This document shows positions 8,162-15,773 of a DNA stretch of 64,000 nucleotides, one piece after another. Position 1 is the stretch's first letter, and each line of letters starts with the position of its first letter. Source of the stretch: Fulvimarina uroteuthidis. GTDB taxonomy: Bacteria > Pseudomonadota > Alphaproteobacteria > Rhizobiales > Rhizobiaceae. The notes below the pieces were generated by a model. The model ran no database searches. It was not told the origin of the DNA and saw only the letters and a list, made by a program, of their open reading frames with translations. The stretch lies in assembly GCF_034321785.1 (NCBI RefSeq), contig NZ_JAXLPB010000003.1, forward strand, positions 372,001 through 436,000. Direction: 5' to 3'. A program made the translations under genes and the position numbers.

Positions 8162-9436
8162 TCATCGCAGTCCTCCGGCGATCTTCGCCGCCGCCGGTTC
8201 GCGCCTCAGCATCGCCATTGCGGCGATGCCGATCGCCGGGCCCGGAAGCAGGATGAGGAAGGTCCACTGCCACGAACCGAGCCATAGCGCGACCTGCGGC
8301 GTGACCCAGATCGCAAGCACCGTCAGCGCGAACCCGAGGCCCATCTGCAGGGTGAGGGCGGTCCCGACATAGCGCGGATCGGAGATTTCGGTGACGCAGG
8401 CCGAGAACTGCGCCGAGTCGCCGACGACCGCCATTCCCCACACGAGAGCGACGAGACCGAACATGATCGTCGGGCCCTCGAAGGTGACGCCGATCAGGGC
8501 GGCGCAGAGCCCGGACACCGCCAGCATGCCGATCGTCGTCGTGCAGCGCCCGATCCGGTCGGACAGGACGCCGCCGACGAGGCAGCCGACCGCGCCGATG
8601 CCGATGACCGCGAAGGTGAGGTAGGAGGCGGGAAGCGGCGAGGCGATCCCTTGGGTGGACAGCGCTTCGCCGGCATAGACGAGAAACCAGCCCCAGAGCG
8701 CGTAAAGCTCCCACATATGTCCGAAATAGCCGAGATTCGCGAGCATCAGCGGGCGGTTGGCAAACACCTTTCCGATCTGCCGGGGTGAAAAGACCGCCCT
8801 GGAAAACGGATAGGGGCCGTCGCGGGCCACGCGCCAGAACAGCACTCCGCCGAGAAAGGTGAGGCTGGACGAGGCCAGAATCACGGCCCGCCAGTCGAGC
8901 CCATCGGTGACGGCACGCAGAAGATGAGGGGCGGCGGAACCAAGCGTCAAAGCGCCGATCACCGCGCCGAGGGCGAGCCCGCGGCCGGCCCGGAACCAGG
9001 TGGAGATGAATTTCATCGCCGGCGGATAGACCGAGGCGAGCGCCATTCCCGTCACGATCCGGGCCGCGATGAGGACGCCAGCATCGGGCGCGGCCAGAAG
9101 CGCGGCGTTCGCAAGAGCCGCAACGCAGGCGCCGATCCCGATGAGGCGCCCGACCGGCACGATGTCCGGCAGGTTGACGAAGCTCGCGGCGACGGCGCCG
9201 ATCACGAAACCGATCTGGACCCCGTTCGTCAGCCATGCCGCCTGCGAGGGGGACAGATCGTAGACCCGGGTGAGTTCGGGAATGACAGCGGTGGCTGAAA
9301 ACCAGACCGTGAGCGCGAGGACGATGGCGATCGAGACGAGCCCCAGCATGCGCCAGCGGCCCGGATCCGGCGCATCGCGCGCCGACGCCGTGGGCTTCCG
9401 TCCCGAGGCCGCGCCTTGCGTCGGTCGCGCGCTCAC
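8162..9436 (-). CDS. MFS transporter (CynX/NimT-like)
   Basis: A 424-residue major facilitator protein with about 12 hydrophobic segments, starting after a basic cytoplasmic N-terminus of about 28 residues. LSDRIGR in the middle of the protein is the conserved MFS loop 2/8 motif. Two six-helix halves are separated by a basic loop near RVARDGPYPFSRAVFSPRQIGK. The pattern resembles the cyanate/nitroimidazole transporter branch, but the substrate is not identifiable. It is a single gene on the minus strand, convergent with tyrC, and nothing nearby points to a pathway. Confidence 0.85.
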   Translation of the reverse strand: MSARPTQGAASGRKPTASARDAPDPGRWRMLGLVSIAIVLALTVWFSATAVIPELTRVYDLSPSQAAWLTNGVQIGFVIGAVAASFVNLPDIVPVGRLIGIGACVAALANAALLAAPDAGVLIAARIVTGMALASVYPPAMKFISTWFRAGRGLALGAVIGALTLGSAAPHLLRAVTDGLDWRAVILASSSLTFLGGVLFWRVARDGPYPFSRAVFSPRQIGKVFANRPLMLANLGYFGHMWELYALWGWFLVYAGEALSTQGIASPLPASYLTFAVIGIGAVGCLVGGVLSDRIGRCTTTIGMLAVSGLCAALIGVTFEGPTIMFGLVALVWGMAVVGDSAQFSACVTEISDPRYVGTALTLQMGLGFALTVLAIWVTPQVALWLGSWQWTFLILLPGPAIGIAAMAMLRREPAAAKIAGGLR

Positions 9437-9643
9437 GCCACTTGCCCGCTGTTCGAAGCCTGCATCCTCCCCGGAGCGCCCCGCAGGGCCTCGGCAACGG
9501 TCGGCGCCTCCCGCATTGTCATTCTCCCGATCGCTCCACGGCTCCCACGAAACCAGATAGGGCGGTCCTCGAGCAGAAAAGTCCCTGTGGAAAAGTTCGT
9601 CTGACCGCGCCGGACGGCGTGCGGCGGGTCGAATCGGACAAAG

Positions 9644-9676
9644 AAAAACCCGTCCGGCGGGCGCCGGGCGGGTTTT
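9644..9676 (-). terminator. Rho-independent terminator of ctrA
   Basis: On the minus strand a G+C-rich stem (AACCCGCCCGGCG pairing with CGCCGGACGGGTT, one mismatch) is followed by a run of T residues. It begins 30 bases after the ctrA stop codon, as expected for an intrinsic terminator. Confidence 0.85.
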
Positions 9677-9705
9677 GATGGTCGGTCGAAAGCTTCGGCT
9701 TTCGA

Positions 9706-10398
9706 TCAGGCGGCGACTTCTTCCTCGATCTCGCGAAGCACGTAGCCGCGGCCCCAGACGGTTTCGATGTAGTTCTTTCCGCCGGTGGCATTGGCGAGCT
9801 TCTTGCGGAGCTTGCAGATGAAGACGTCGATGATCTTCAGCTCCGGCTCGTCCATGCCGCCGTAGAGATGGTTCAGGAACATCTCCTTGGTGAGGGTCGT
9901 GCCCTTGCGCAGCGAGAGCAGCTCCAGCATCGCATATTCCTTGCCGGTCAGGTGAACGCGCTGGCCGCCCACTTCGACCGTCTTGGCATCGAGATTGACC
10001 GTCAGGTCGCCTGTGTTGATGACCGACTGGGCGTGACCCTTGGAGCGGCGGACGATCGCATGGATGCGGGCGATCAACTCATCCTTGTGGAACGGCTTTG
10101 TCATGTAGTCGTCGGCGCCGAAACCGAGACCGCGCACCTTGTCCTCGATTCCCGCCATGCCGGACAGGATGAGGATGGGCGTCTTCACCTTGGAGAGACG
10201 GAGGGTGCGCAGAACTTCATAACCGGACATGTCGGGAAGGTTGAGATCGAGTAGAATCAGATCGTAGTCGTAGAGCTTCCCCAGATCGACGCCTTCTTCG
10301 CCCAGGTCCGTCGTGTAAACGTTGAAGCTTTCGGATTTCAGCATCAGTTCGATGCTCTGCGCAACCGCACTGTCGTCTTCAATCAAAAGAACGCGCAT
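9706..10398 (-). CDS. ctrA: Cell-cycle response regulator CtrA
   Basis: A 230-residue OmpR-type response regulator and the master cell-cycle transcription factor of alphaproteobacteria. The receiver domain (1-120) has the acidic pair Glu7-Asp8-Asp9, phosphoacceptor Asp51 in DLILLDLNLPDMSG, and Lys in MTKPFHKDELIAR. The winged-helix domain follows, with HLTGKEYAMLELL, KIIDVFICKLRKKL and VWGRGYVLRE as in known CtrA proteins. The C-terminus ends in two alanines (EEEVAA), which in Caulobacter CtrA matters for ClpXP degradation. The divergent upstream region holds several CtrA half-sites and a GANTC site, suggesting autoregulation and CcrM input. Confidence 0.97.
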   Translation of the reverse strand: MRVLLIEDDSAVAQSIELMLKSESFNVYTTDLGEEGVDLGKLYDYDLILLDLNLPDMSGYEVLRTLRLSKVKTPILILSGMAGIEDKVRGLGFGADDYMTKPFHKDELIARIHAIVRRSKGHAQSVINTGDLTVNLDAKTVEVGGQRVHLTGKEYAMLELLSLRKGTTLTKEMFLNHLYGGMDEPELKIIDVFICKLRKKLANATGGKNYIETVWGRGYVLREIEEEVAA

Positions 10399-10761
10399 CA
10401 GAAATTCCTCTCAGCCGGCCGAGCCAAAATCCCTTCGATTCGGCAAAGCTCTGTTCTGTCTTAGTTCGGCCACCATGTTGGCACGAGATGGTTAACAAAT
10501 GCTATCGGCCCATCATGGACCAAGCCGCAGGCATGTGCGGACGATCAGAAAGAGTGATGTTTCTTCACTCCGGTCCGAAACGATCGTCTTCGAGCGACAA
10601 TCCCTGACGTCTCGGTTTACTCGCCCTTAAAACCTCGTCCCTATGATTAACCCTGCGCGTAAACAGATGGTTAAGGCGTAGCAATCGAGCCTTGTCCGAA
10701 CCAGTGGCGTATGGGTCCGGACTCTCACCCCGGGAGCACCGAAGATCTTGAGGAAAGACTG
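10399..10761. promoter_or_regulatory. ctrA / fliJ-like divergent control region with CtrA half-sites
   Basis: This 363-base gap separates two divergent genes. The octamer TTAACCAT, a known CtrA half-site, occurs on the minus strand at 10488-10495 and again at 10667-10674. A further TTAACC lies at 10647-10652 on the plus strand. GATTC at 10437-10441 is a CcrM (GANTC) site 39 bases before the ctrA ATG. The part 10480-10700 is visibly richer in A+T than the flanking genes. It probably carries the ctrA promoters and that of the FliJ-like gene; start sites cannot be placed from sequence alone. Confidence 0.65.
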
Positions 10762-11130
10762 ATGAGAAAAGACAATCTGACACGGCTTGCACGGTTCAAA
10801 CTGAACGAGAAGCGCCGACAGGTCGAGCAGCTCGAACTGATGATGGCCGAGTTCGACCGCATGTGCGCCGATCTGGAAGCACAGGTCATTTCCGAAGAAA
10901 AGAAAAGCGGTATCACCGACCAGACTCATTTCGCCTATCCGATGTTCGCGAAGGCCGCCCGCCAGCGCCGCGAAAATCTGGGCAACTCCGTCAACGATTT
11001 GCGCGTCCAGATCAATGCCGCGAAGATTGCTCTCGAAGAGGCGGAAGCCGAATTCGAGCATGCCGAAAAGCTGCAGCAGCGCGAGACGATGCGCGAAGAA
11101 GCCGAGATCCCGAAACAGGCCGCCAGCTAG
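10762..11130 (+). CDS. fliJ: FliJ-like coiled-coil protein beside ctrA
   Basis: A 122-residue, highly charged, largely helical protein with heptad-like patterns throughout (RFKLNEKRRQVEQLELMMAEF, then a second helix over residues 65-115). This fits FliJ, the soluble stalk/chaperone of the flagellar export ATPase. A FliJ-family gene next to ctrA is common in Hyphomicrobiales. ATG at 10762 is preferred over one at 10711 because GAGGAAAG lies about 5 bases upstream and the basic RKDNLTRLARFK start follows. Sequence identity of FliJ proteins is weak, so the symbol is a context-supported inference. No other flagellar gene is in the window. Confidence 0.62.
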   Translation: MRKDNLTRLARFKLNEKRRQVEQLELMMAEFDRMCADLEAQVISEEKKSGITDQTHFAYPMFAKAARQRRENLGNSVNDLRVQINAAKIALEEAEAEFEHAEKLQQRETMREEAEIPKQAAS

Positions 11131-12218
11131 GTTCCGATGCGACCGGCTCTCTCATCGGCTTGAGAGAGCCGCCTGCGTGATTCGGGTCCGCGTCCCGGCA
11201 ACACGCGGTCACGTCCATAGGTTGAGGCCGGCATGCCACGCGCAGCCGTCGCCGTCTCCCGCGCCGTTTGCTTCGAGGAGACATGCGCCGTTTCGTCGGC
11301 GTGGCGGGTCTGGCGCCTTCGTCCCCGATCAGGTCGTGCGGGGACGGGACAGGCCTACAGCGACAAGCGACATCGGAAAACGCGGGTTGCGGCCGACCGG
11401 CAAATGTCGAGCCTTGCGCGTCCGACATTCATTTCACGAAGCAAATCAGCGCTTTCGATTGCACCTGGAAAGCCGCCCAACCATCCGTCCCGTGGGGGCG
11501 TCCGGCGGGAGCGTGCCGTTTTATTTCCGTGCGGTGCGCAACGACCTGCCTTGGACGCGGCAGGCGGCAGGTCGCGCGACCCGGCGCGTCGGGGAAGCGT
11601 CCGGCGGCCGATCGTCGTTCGAACACGCCGAAACAGGGGCCCACCGTCGAAGACCACGCAGGCCCACGGCCATGTAAGGCGTGCAACATTTCGCCCTGCG
11701 ATTGTATTGGTCCCCCACGGCGAAACAGTGGGTTCGATGTTCCGTTACCGTCCCGCGCGAAATCGGGCCGGTGGAATGGGAACAGGCGCACAGCAAAATA
11801 CAAAGTTCAGCTTAAGATCTTCGGCGACACTGCGCCATTTCGTCATTTCAAGGCGCGACCAAGGGCTCAGACCGGGCAAAGCCGCAGTCTGGATGCGATC
11901 GGGAAGAATTCTCCATGTCTTACAAGGCTTCCGTGCCCCCATCGCTGCTTCAGTCGCCTTGGTTCAGCCGCACTTGATCGGTCTGCATGCTTGGGCGGAA
12001 GGCGTGCACGTTCCGTGATTTATTAAAAAGTGACGAAGCAAACCTATGGAAAAACGCTATCGGGGCTTGACAGAAAGTAATGGAATAACAATACCATTGG
12101 GAACAGCCGATTACACCGGACATTTGGCGCGGCCTTTCTCAGTTGAGATCTGCGAACCACGGACCGGACAACAATGTCCCGTGAATTGGGGCCGATTGAA
12201 GAGATAAGGACGCCCGAC
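11131..12218. other. 1.1 kb region without a recognisable gene, upstream of mucR
   Basis: No reading frame here looks like a protein: all open frames are Arg/Pro/Ser-rich and show no domain or usable start. It begins with a perfect 10-base inverted repeat (11144-11171) just after the FliJ-like gene, without a T-run. The last 200 bases are clearly richer in A+T than the rest. They contain TTGACA at 12067-12072 followed by a poor -10 element, a possible mucR promoter. MucR/Ros proteins are known to autoregulate through A+T-rich leaders. The middle 700 bases show nothing I can name; an unrecognised small RNA or a decayed gene is possible. Confidence 0.5.
11144..11171. repeat. Perfect inverted repeat after the FliJ-like gene
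   Basis: CGGCTCTCTC and GAGAGAGCCG form a 10-base perfect stem with an 8-base loop, 14 bases after the stop codon. No T-run follows on either strand, so it is a weak or Rho-assisted terminator, or an mRNA-stabilising hairpin. Confidence 0.6.
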
Positions 12219-12647
12219 ATGGATCAGATCGAGCCATTGGTAGACAACAACGAAATGCTGATGGAGCTGACTGCTGAAGTTGTCGCCGCTTACGTCAGTA
12301 ATAATTCCTTGCCGGTTTCGGAGCTTCCGGCGCTGATCTCCGATGTCTACGGCGCGCTCGGCCGCACGAGCGCGCCTGCGCAGGAGCCGCAGGCCGAGAA
12401 GCCGAAGCCCGCAGTGCCGGTGAAGAAGTCCGTGACGGACGATTACATCATCTGTCTCGAAGACGGGAAGAAGTTCAAATCGCTGAAGCGTCACCTGATG
12501 ACGCATTACAGCCTCTCGCCCGAAGAATATCGCGAGAAGTGGGATCTGCCGACCGATTATCCGATGGTCGCTCCCAATTATGCGGCCGCCCGTTCGCGCC
12601 TCGCCAAGCAGATGGGCCTCGGCCACAAGCGCCGTCGCGGGCGGTAG
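12219..12647 (+). CDS. mucR: MucR/Ros family zinc-finger transcriptional regulator
   Basis: A 142-residue global regulator of the Ros/MucR family, which represses exopolysaccharide, motility and virulence genes by binding A+T-rich DNA like H-NS. The N-terminal 45 residues (MELTAEVVAAYVSNN, LPALISDVYGAL) form the oligomerisation region. The zinc finger is Cys79-x2-Asp82-x9-His92-x3-His96, so the second metal ligand is Asp instead of Cys, a variant known in the family. The tail PEEYREKWDLPTDYPMVAPNYAAARS is diagnostic. ATG at 12219 is chosen because ATAAGGA lies 8 bases upstream; an in-frame ATG at 12174 lacks a good ribosome site. Confidence 0.95.
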   Translation: MDQIEPLVDNNEMLMELTAEVVAAYVSNNSLPVSELPALISDVYGALGRTSAPAQEPQAEKPKPAVPVKKSVTDDYIICLEDGKKFKSLKRHLMTHYSLSPEEYREKWDLPTDYPMVAPNYAAARSRLAKQMGLGHKRRRGR

Positions 12648-12704
12648 GAAGACGTCCGATTTCGAACCGGGCTTTTCGGGCCCGGTTCCCCATCGCCATT
12701 CAAG

Positions 12705-12731
12705 GCGCGGCTCCATCGGCCGCGCTTTTTT
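12705..12731 (+). terminator. Rho-independent terminator of mucR
   Basis: GCGCGGC pairs with GCCGCGC across a 7-base loop and is followed by TTTTTT. It lies 58 bases after the mucR stop. A second G+C hairpin (AACCGGGC / GCCCGGTT, 12665-12687) precedes it. Confidence 0.88.
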
Positions 12732-12841
12732 CGTGTGCGCGTGAGGTCTGGCCGACGGATGTCGCGCGCTTTGCGATAGGCACGCCTCCTGTTCCGTGCT
12801 TGTCTGCGGAAAATGCACGATATCGCAGGAAAGGCGCGACG

Positions 12842-13336
12842 ATGGGAACCCATTCAACCGACCATTCACACACCGACTGGAAACGGAACGGCGTCAAGGT
12901 CATCCGGGGCGACGCGCTCGACGACAACACGCCCCAGACGCCGGGAATGTACCGCCAGGCCGCGATCGACAAGGCGCGCGTCGGCGCTCAGAAGATCTGG
13001 GCCGGAACCGTCTCCATCGCGCCGGACGCCAAGACCGGCGTCCATCATCATGGCGAACTCGAGAGCGTCATCTACGTGCTGAGCGGCAGAGCGCGGATGC
13101 GCTGGGGCGAGCATCTCGAATATGTCGCCGAGGCCGGTCCCGGCGACTTCATCTTCGTCCCGCCTTTCGTGCCCCATCAGGAAATCAACGCGGAACCGAA
13201 CGAAACGCTCGAATGCATCCTCATGCGGTCCGGCAACGACGCGGTCGTGGTGAACATCGAGGGCGTCGAACCGGTGGAAAAGCCGGAAGAGGTCTACTGG
13301 ATCGATCCGATCCACGCCCATCCGGACACGGCCTGA
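12842..13336 (+). CDS. Cupin-domain protein
   Basis: A 164-residue single-cupin protein, probably cytosolic. The first cupin motif is around residues 65-80 (TGVHHHGELESVIYVLSG) with metal-binding His68/His70 and Glu74. The second is at about 100-115 (GDFIFVPPFVPHQEIN) with His112. The extended N-terminus (DNTPQTPGMYRQAAID) is seen in a conserved family of bacterial cupins of unknown activity. ATG at 12842 is supported by AGGAAAGG about 8 bases upstream. The gene stands alone between mucR and an MFS gene, so the substrate or sugar it handles is unknown. Confidence 0.82.
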   Translation: MGTHSTDHSHTDWKRNGVKVIRGDALDDNTPQTPGMYRQAAIDKARVGAQKIWAGTVSIAPDAKTGVHHHGELESVIYVLSGRARMRWGEHLEYVAEAGPGDFIFVPPFVPHQEINAEPNETLECILMRSGNDAVVVNIEGVEPVEKPEEVYWIDPIHAHPDTA

Positions 13337-13369
13337 GACGCGGGCGGCCCTGCTCGCAGCCCGCCCGGA

Positions 13370-14563
13370 TCAGCGCGAGAACAGGCGCCGGCTTCCGACC
13401 AGGATGAGATAGAGGCCGAAGAACAGGGCGAGCGCCCAGGCAAAGCCGTCGGGGCCGAAAATGTCCATGCTGGACCCGATGACCTGCGGACCGACCAGCA
13501 TTCCGGCGGAATAGCAGAAGATGAACGCGGCATTGGCTGCCGCAAGATCGGAGCCGGAAAGCTTGGAGCCCAGATGGGCGAGCCCGACCGTGTAGAGGCC
13601 CGCCACGACGCCGCCCCACAGGAACAGGACAGCCGCCATCATCGTCCAGTCGGTCGACAGCGAGGGCAGGAACAAGGATCCGGTCAAGCCGACCACGGCG
13701 AAGACCAGCAGCAGCGAGCGTCGATCCTTGACCCGGTCGGACATCAGTCCGATCGGAATCTGCATCAGCACGTTTCCAAGGCCGATGGCGGTGAGAAGCT
13801 GAGCCGCCTCGGCTTCGGTGAAGCCGATGCGATTGCCGAAGACCGGGAACAACGCGAAGCCGCCGGCCTCGACGGCACCGAACACGAGAACGGCGCCCGT
13901 GGCCGTCGGGATCAGCCAGATATAGCGCCAGAACGAGCGATCGTTGCCGCGCCTGTCGAGCGCAGGTTGCCGGTTCCAGGCCAGAATCAGCGGAATTGCG
14001 GCAAAGGCGATGACGCTCGCGCCGATGCCGAACGGCAGGAATCCCTCCGATCCGACGATCGAGAAGATGTAGGGGCCGGCGGCAAAGCCGAGCGAAAGGA
14101 CGGTTGCGTAGATGCCGAGCACGAAGCCGCGCGATCGCGGCGGGGCGGCCGCGCTGATCCAGAACTCCGACAGGATGAACAGGGCGGTGATCGAGAAATG
14201 AAAGACGAGGCGGAGCGGAAACCAGGTCCAGAACGCTTCGAAGACGTAGAAGCCGACCGCCGACAGGGCGCTGGCGAAAATCGCCACCAGCATGGTGAGG
14301 CGCACGGAGAAGCGCCGGGCGATCGGGGTGATGAGAGGGGCGGCGATGATCGAGGCAAAGCCGGCGACGGCCGTGTTCAGGCCGATGAGGCTGGCCGAGA
14401 TGCCCCGTCGTTCGAGAATCACGCTGAGCAGCGGCAGCCCGAGGCCGAGGGCGATGCCGACCGCGCTGATCGATGCGATGGCCGCGGATGCGGACAGCCA
14501 GTCGATCCGCTCCAGACGGGCTTCCGCCTCGTCGATGATCGTTTCCGATTTCGGCTTTGCCAT
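13370..14563 (-). CDS. MFS transporter (YcaD-like)
   Basis: A 397-residue major facilitator protein with about 12 membrane segments after a charged 25-residue N-terminus. GLMSDRVKDRRSLL in the central part is the conserved loop motif, and LSEFWISAAAPPRSRGFVLGIY matches the YcaD/YfkF branch. GGAGG stands 9 bases before the ATG. It runs leftward, convergent with the cupin gene, and is followed upstream by the NUDIX gene only 26 bases away, so the two may share a transcript. The substrate is unknown. Confidence 0.82.
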   Translation of the reverse strand: MAKPKSETIIDEAEARLERIDWLSASAAIASISAVGIALGLGLPLLSVILERRGISASLIGLNTAVAGFASIIAAPLITPIARRFSVRLTMLVAIFASALSAVGFYVFEAFWTWFPLRLVFHFSITALFILSEFWISAAAPPRSRGFVLGIYATVLSLGFAAGPYIFSIVGSEGFLPFGIGASVIAFAAIPLILAWNRQPALDRRGNDRSFWRYIWLIPTATGAVLVFGAVEAGGFALFPVFGNRIGFTEAEAAQLLTAIGLGNVLMQIPIGLMSDRVKDRRSLLLVFAVVGLTGSLFLPSLSTDWTMMAAVLFLWGGVVAGLYTVGLAHLGSKLSGSDLAAANAAFIFCYSAGMLVGPQVIGSSMDIFGPDGFAWALALFFGLYLILVGSRRLFSR

Positions 14564-14589
14564 GGAGCCGGCCTCCTGGCCCGGACGCG

Positions 14590-15336
14590 TCAGATGAGAT
14601 TGCGCTTCGAGACGCCATCCTCGTGGCTATAGAAGGGCATCGTCAGCAGCGGGTCGAACAGTGTCGCCGCTGCGATGCGGTCTGCGACGTCACTTAGGAT
14701 ACGCCGCGTGATGTCAGCAAGCGGCATTCCGCCGAGTTCGTCGAGACTGAACCAGCCGATATCGTCGAGTTCGTCCGATGGGTCGCAGGGCTTTTCCTGC
14801 GGCGCGAGAAGACGAGCGCGCGAGACGGCGAAGAACCGTGCATCATAACGAACCGGGTAATGGGGCGGGGTAATCGCACGGCCGACCGGAACGAGATGTT
14901 CGTAGGCGGGACGAAACCCGATTTTGGCAAAGTCCCGCCAGTTCGCCGGAGCATCGTCGAACACTGCCGGTGAGCCCAAGAGGAAGCCTGTCTCCTCGAA
15001 GGTTTCACGGATCGCTGCGAGCGGAAGCGCGGCGAGATGGCGCTCGTCGAGAGCCGCGTATGGCGACAGACGCAGACGGACCGCTTCGCAAAGGCGCGCC
15101 GTCAGGCTCAACGTCATGTCGCCCGCTTCGACCCCGCCGCCCGGAAAGACGTAGACGCCGGGCATGAACCGGTGCGCGCGGTTGCGGCACCCCATCAGGA
15201 AGCGCGGCGCCCCTCCGCCTTCGTCCACCGCGATGAGGCTTGCCGCATGTCGCGGTACCGCAAAGGGTGAGACCGGCACGGCCTTCGTCTCGGGAGCGCT
15301 CCTCCGGTCGATCGACGAACCGGCGGTGGCGGTCAC
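14590..15336 (-). CDS. NUDIX hydrolase with interrupted Nudix box
   Basis: A 248-residue NUDIX family protein. The Gly-rich part of the Nudix box (FPGGGVEAGD, 64-73) is separated by about 35 residues from the catalytic helix RETFEETGF (110-118). Such an insertion is typical of the NUDT7/NUDT19-like branch, which often acts on CoA or ADP-sugar-like diphosphates. The start is GTG at 15336, overlapping the stop of the DUF983 gene as GTGA, so translation is coupled. A much longer open frame upstream is only the antiphase of that gene. The substrate is not predictable. Confidence 0.85.
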   Translation of the reverse strand: MTATAGSSIDRRSAPETKAVPVSPFAVPRHAASLIAVDEGGGAPRFLMGCRNRAHRFMPGVYVFPGGGVEAGDMTLSLTARLCEAVRLRLSPYAALDERHLAALPLAAIRETFEETGFLLGSPAVFDDAPANWRDFAKIGFRPAYEHLVPVGRAITPPHYPVRYDARFFAVSRARLLAPQEKPCDPSDELDDIGWFSLDELGGMPLADITRRILSDVADRIAAATLFDPLLTMPFYSHEDGVSKRNLI

Positions 15337-15773
15337 ACGGGGTCCTCGCTCGCCCCGCCGAAACCGCCCATCCGCAGCGCCCACTGAAGCCCGATGGTTG
15401 CACCCTTGAATGGCTGCATGAGGACGAGCGACAGGAGGATGGTGACGGGAACCCAGATGGCGAGATGGGCCCAGAGCGACAGTTCGACCGCGGCCTCCGC
15501 CCCCATGAACAGGGCCACGACGATGTGCCCGACGATGAAGATCGTGATGTAGGGGGGCAGATCGTCGGCGCGGTGGTGATGGATCTCCTGCCCGCAGGCC
15601 TCGCACGCGTCGACGCTCTTGACGAACCCCTTGAACAGCTTGCCCTCGCCGCAGTTCGGGCACTTGCAGGCAAGGCCGCGCAGCAGCGCGCTGCCGAGAT
15701 TGCGTTCCGCCTCAAGATCGTTCGCGCTTCGAACGGCGCTGCGGCTCGCACTGTAATGGCTGATATCGCTCAT
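15333..15773 (-). CDS. DUF983 zinc-ribbon membrane protein
   Basis: A 146-residue DUF983 protein. A zinc ribbon formed by Cys38-x2-Cys41 (CPNC) and Cys57-x2-Cys60 (CEAC) precedes two hydrophobic segments at about 73-93 and 102-122. The conserved YITIFIVGHIVV and SLWAHLAIWVP stretches are typical of the family. It sits between rnr and the NUDIX gene; its ATG overlaps the rnr stop by 4 bases and its stop overlaps the NUDIX start, so rnr, DUF983 and NUDIX are translationally linked. Its function is unknown. Confidence 0.9.
   Translation of the reverse strand: MSDISHYSASRSAVRSANDLEAERNLGSALLRGLACKCPNCGEGKLFKGFVKSVDACEACGQEIHHHRADDLPPYITIFIVGHIVVALFMGAEAAVELSLWAHLAIWVPVTILLSLVLMQPFKGATIGLQWALRMGGFGGASEDPV

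Noticed and set aside
11233..12018. 261-codon open frame between the FliJ-like gene and mucR
   Set aside because: Arg/Ser/Pro-rich with no domain, no ribosome site and no sensible start; neighbouring frames look equally open.
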